From the NCBI GenBank assembly GCA_030686995.1, contig CM060687.1, forward strand, positions 172,031,090-172,095,089: DNA of 64,000 bases, in the 5' to 3' direction. The notes under the pieces were generated by a model. The model worked only from the letters and a program-made list of their open reading frames with translations, was not told where the DNA came from and did not search any database. Of the stretch, positions 63,379-64,000 are shown piece after piece. The DNA comes from Artemisia argyi (taxonomy: Eukaryota > Streptophyta > Magnoliopsida > Asterales > Asteraceae). Position 1 is the first letter of the stretch. The number at the start of each line of letters is the position of its first letter. The position numbers and the translations under genes are program-made.

Positions 63379-64000
63379 TTATTGGTGTTTGATTTGTTGT
63401 TTGAATTGTGTTTGAAAGTGTGTGTTTGAAAGTGGATTTGATGTGCGTATTTATAGGATGAAAGTGGTTAAAATTTAAAAAATCAAAAGTGGTCGTCCAA
63501 ATAATATCGTGTATTATGTACACTTTTTTTAAAAAAACTATCGTATCTTCTAATTTTTAAATAAGTTGTATACTATAAAAGATAAATTAAAATTTGTATA
63601 TTTAGATAAGATACATGTATCTACATAGAAAATAAAAATAAGATAAACATCATACAATTTAAACATCTATTGATAAATATTTAATATTTGTTAATATTTT
63701 TTATAAAGATATTTATTTCCTAAATAAAGATTCTAACAAACTTTATTATTTGATCTTATATTTATCAATCCTAACTTATATATTTACAAATTTCACTTTG
63801 AGAAATTACCACACTTATCTTCCACGTTTTGTACACAATTTTTTTTTGAAAATATACACAATTCCTTAATTAAATTAGGAATTAATATTAGACTCTTTGT
63901 ATTCCAAACTTAGTGTTAAATACATGTCAGGGTGCTTTTAATCCAAGTACCCATACACATTATCACATACTCTCCTTTTTTCCCTAGGCATCTCACTGTT
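63379..64000. other. AT-rich end of the window
   Basis: No coding sequence supported. The part just after 63378 is the upstream region of the minus-strand pseudogene; TATTTATAGG at ~63450 (minus: CCTATAAATA) is a reasonable TATA box. Confidence 0.45.

Overview
This is a window of nuclear plant DNA. It holds intron-containing genes with GT-AG splice sites, long AT microsatellites, several transposon superfamilies nested in each other, and almost no intact host gene. A eudicot is certain in style. The sunflower/daisy family (Asteraceae) is likely, from the look of the gag-like ORFs with CCEYCGGPH motifs and of the Copia and Gypsy relatives, but that is inference.

Layout. 1-2536: 3' end of a SIRE-like Copia element, with a degraded late ORF, polypurine tract and 3' LTR. 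2624-10148: a dead G-type lectin S-receptor-like kinase (5926-9211) lies between two partial copies of the 3' end of a pumilio-24-type gene. A 5'-truncated LINE with a 19-bp target duplication sits upstream of the kinase. 10795-11371: a Harbinger-type MITE with a Stowaway-type MITE inside it. 11529-19013: a complete Mutator-like element (MULE) with ~170-bp terminal inverted repeats, 9-bp target duplication, a spliced transposase on the minus strand and three small extra ORFs. An ORF1-only LINE derivative has inserted into it. 19023-22600: AT-rich, microsatellites and a small MITE. 22637-25204: minus-strand gene fragments (a MYB/SANT-like domain gene and a DRP3-type dynamin piece). 26680-60617: a replication-protein-A-like gene with about 26 exons, now a pseudogene. 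61182-63378: three small coiled-coil or charged ORFs.

The centre of the window (32429-59992) is a four-level nest inside exon 24 of the RPA-like gene. A solo LTR (W, duplication AAGAG) was hit by a large Gypsy-type non-autonomous element (V, 33255-58784, duplication CAAGT). V's 3' LTR was hit by a second element (X, 44008-58646, duplication CGTTT). X's 5' LTR was then hit, in reverse orientation, by a relative of X (Z, 46468-51311, duplication CGAAC). All four target duplications are exact. Removing W with one AAGAG copy restores the reading frame of the exon.

The most unusual signal is in X and Z. Their LTRs (3470 bp and 1034 bp) each contain a ~56-bp segment resembling the 3' half of plant 5S rRNA, including the internal promoter region, antisense to the element. 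X and Z share an internal region but have very different LTRs. Neither encodes a polymerase. The two LTRs of Z differ at one position by eye, so Z is very young. X and Z together form a ~2.8-kb inverted repeat.

All alignments, exon joins and difference counts were made by eye from the sequence; no database search was run.
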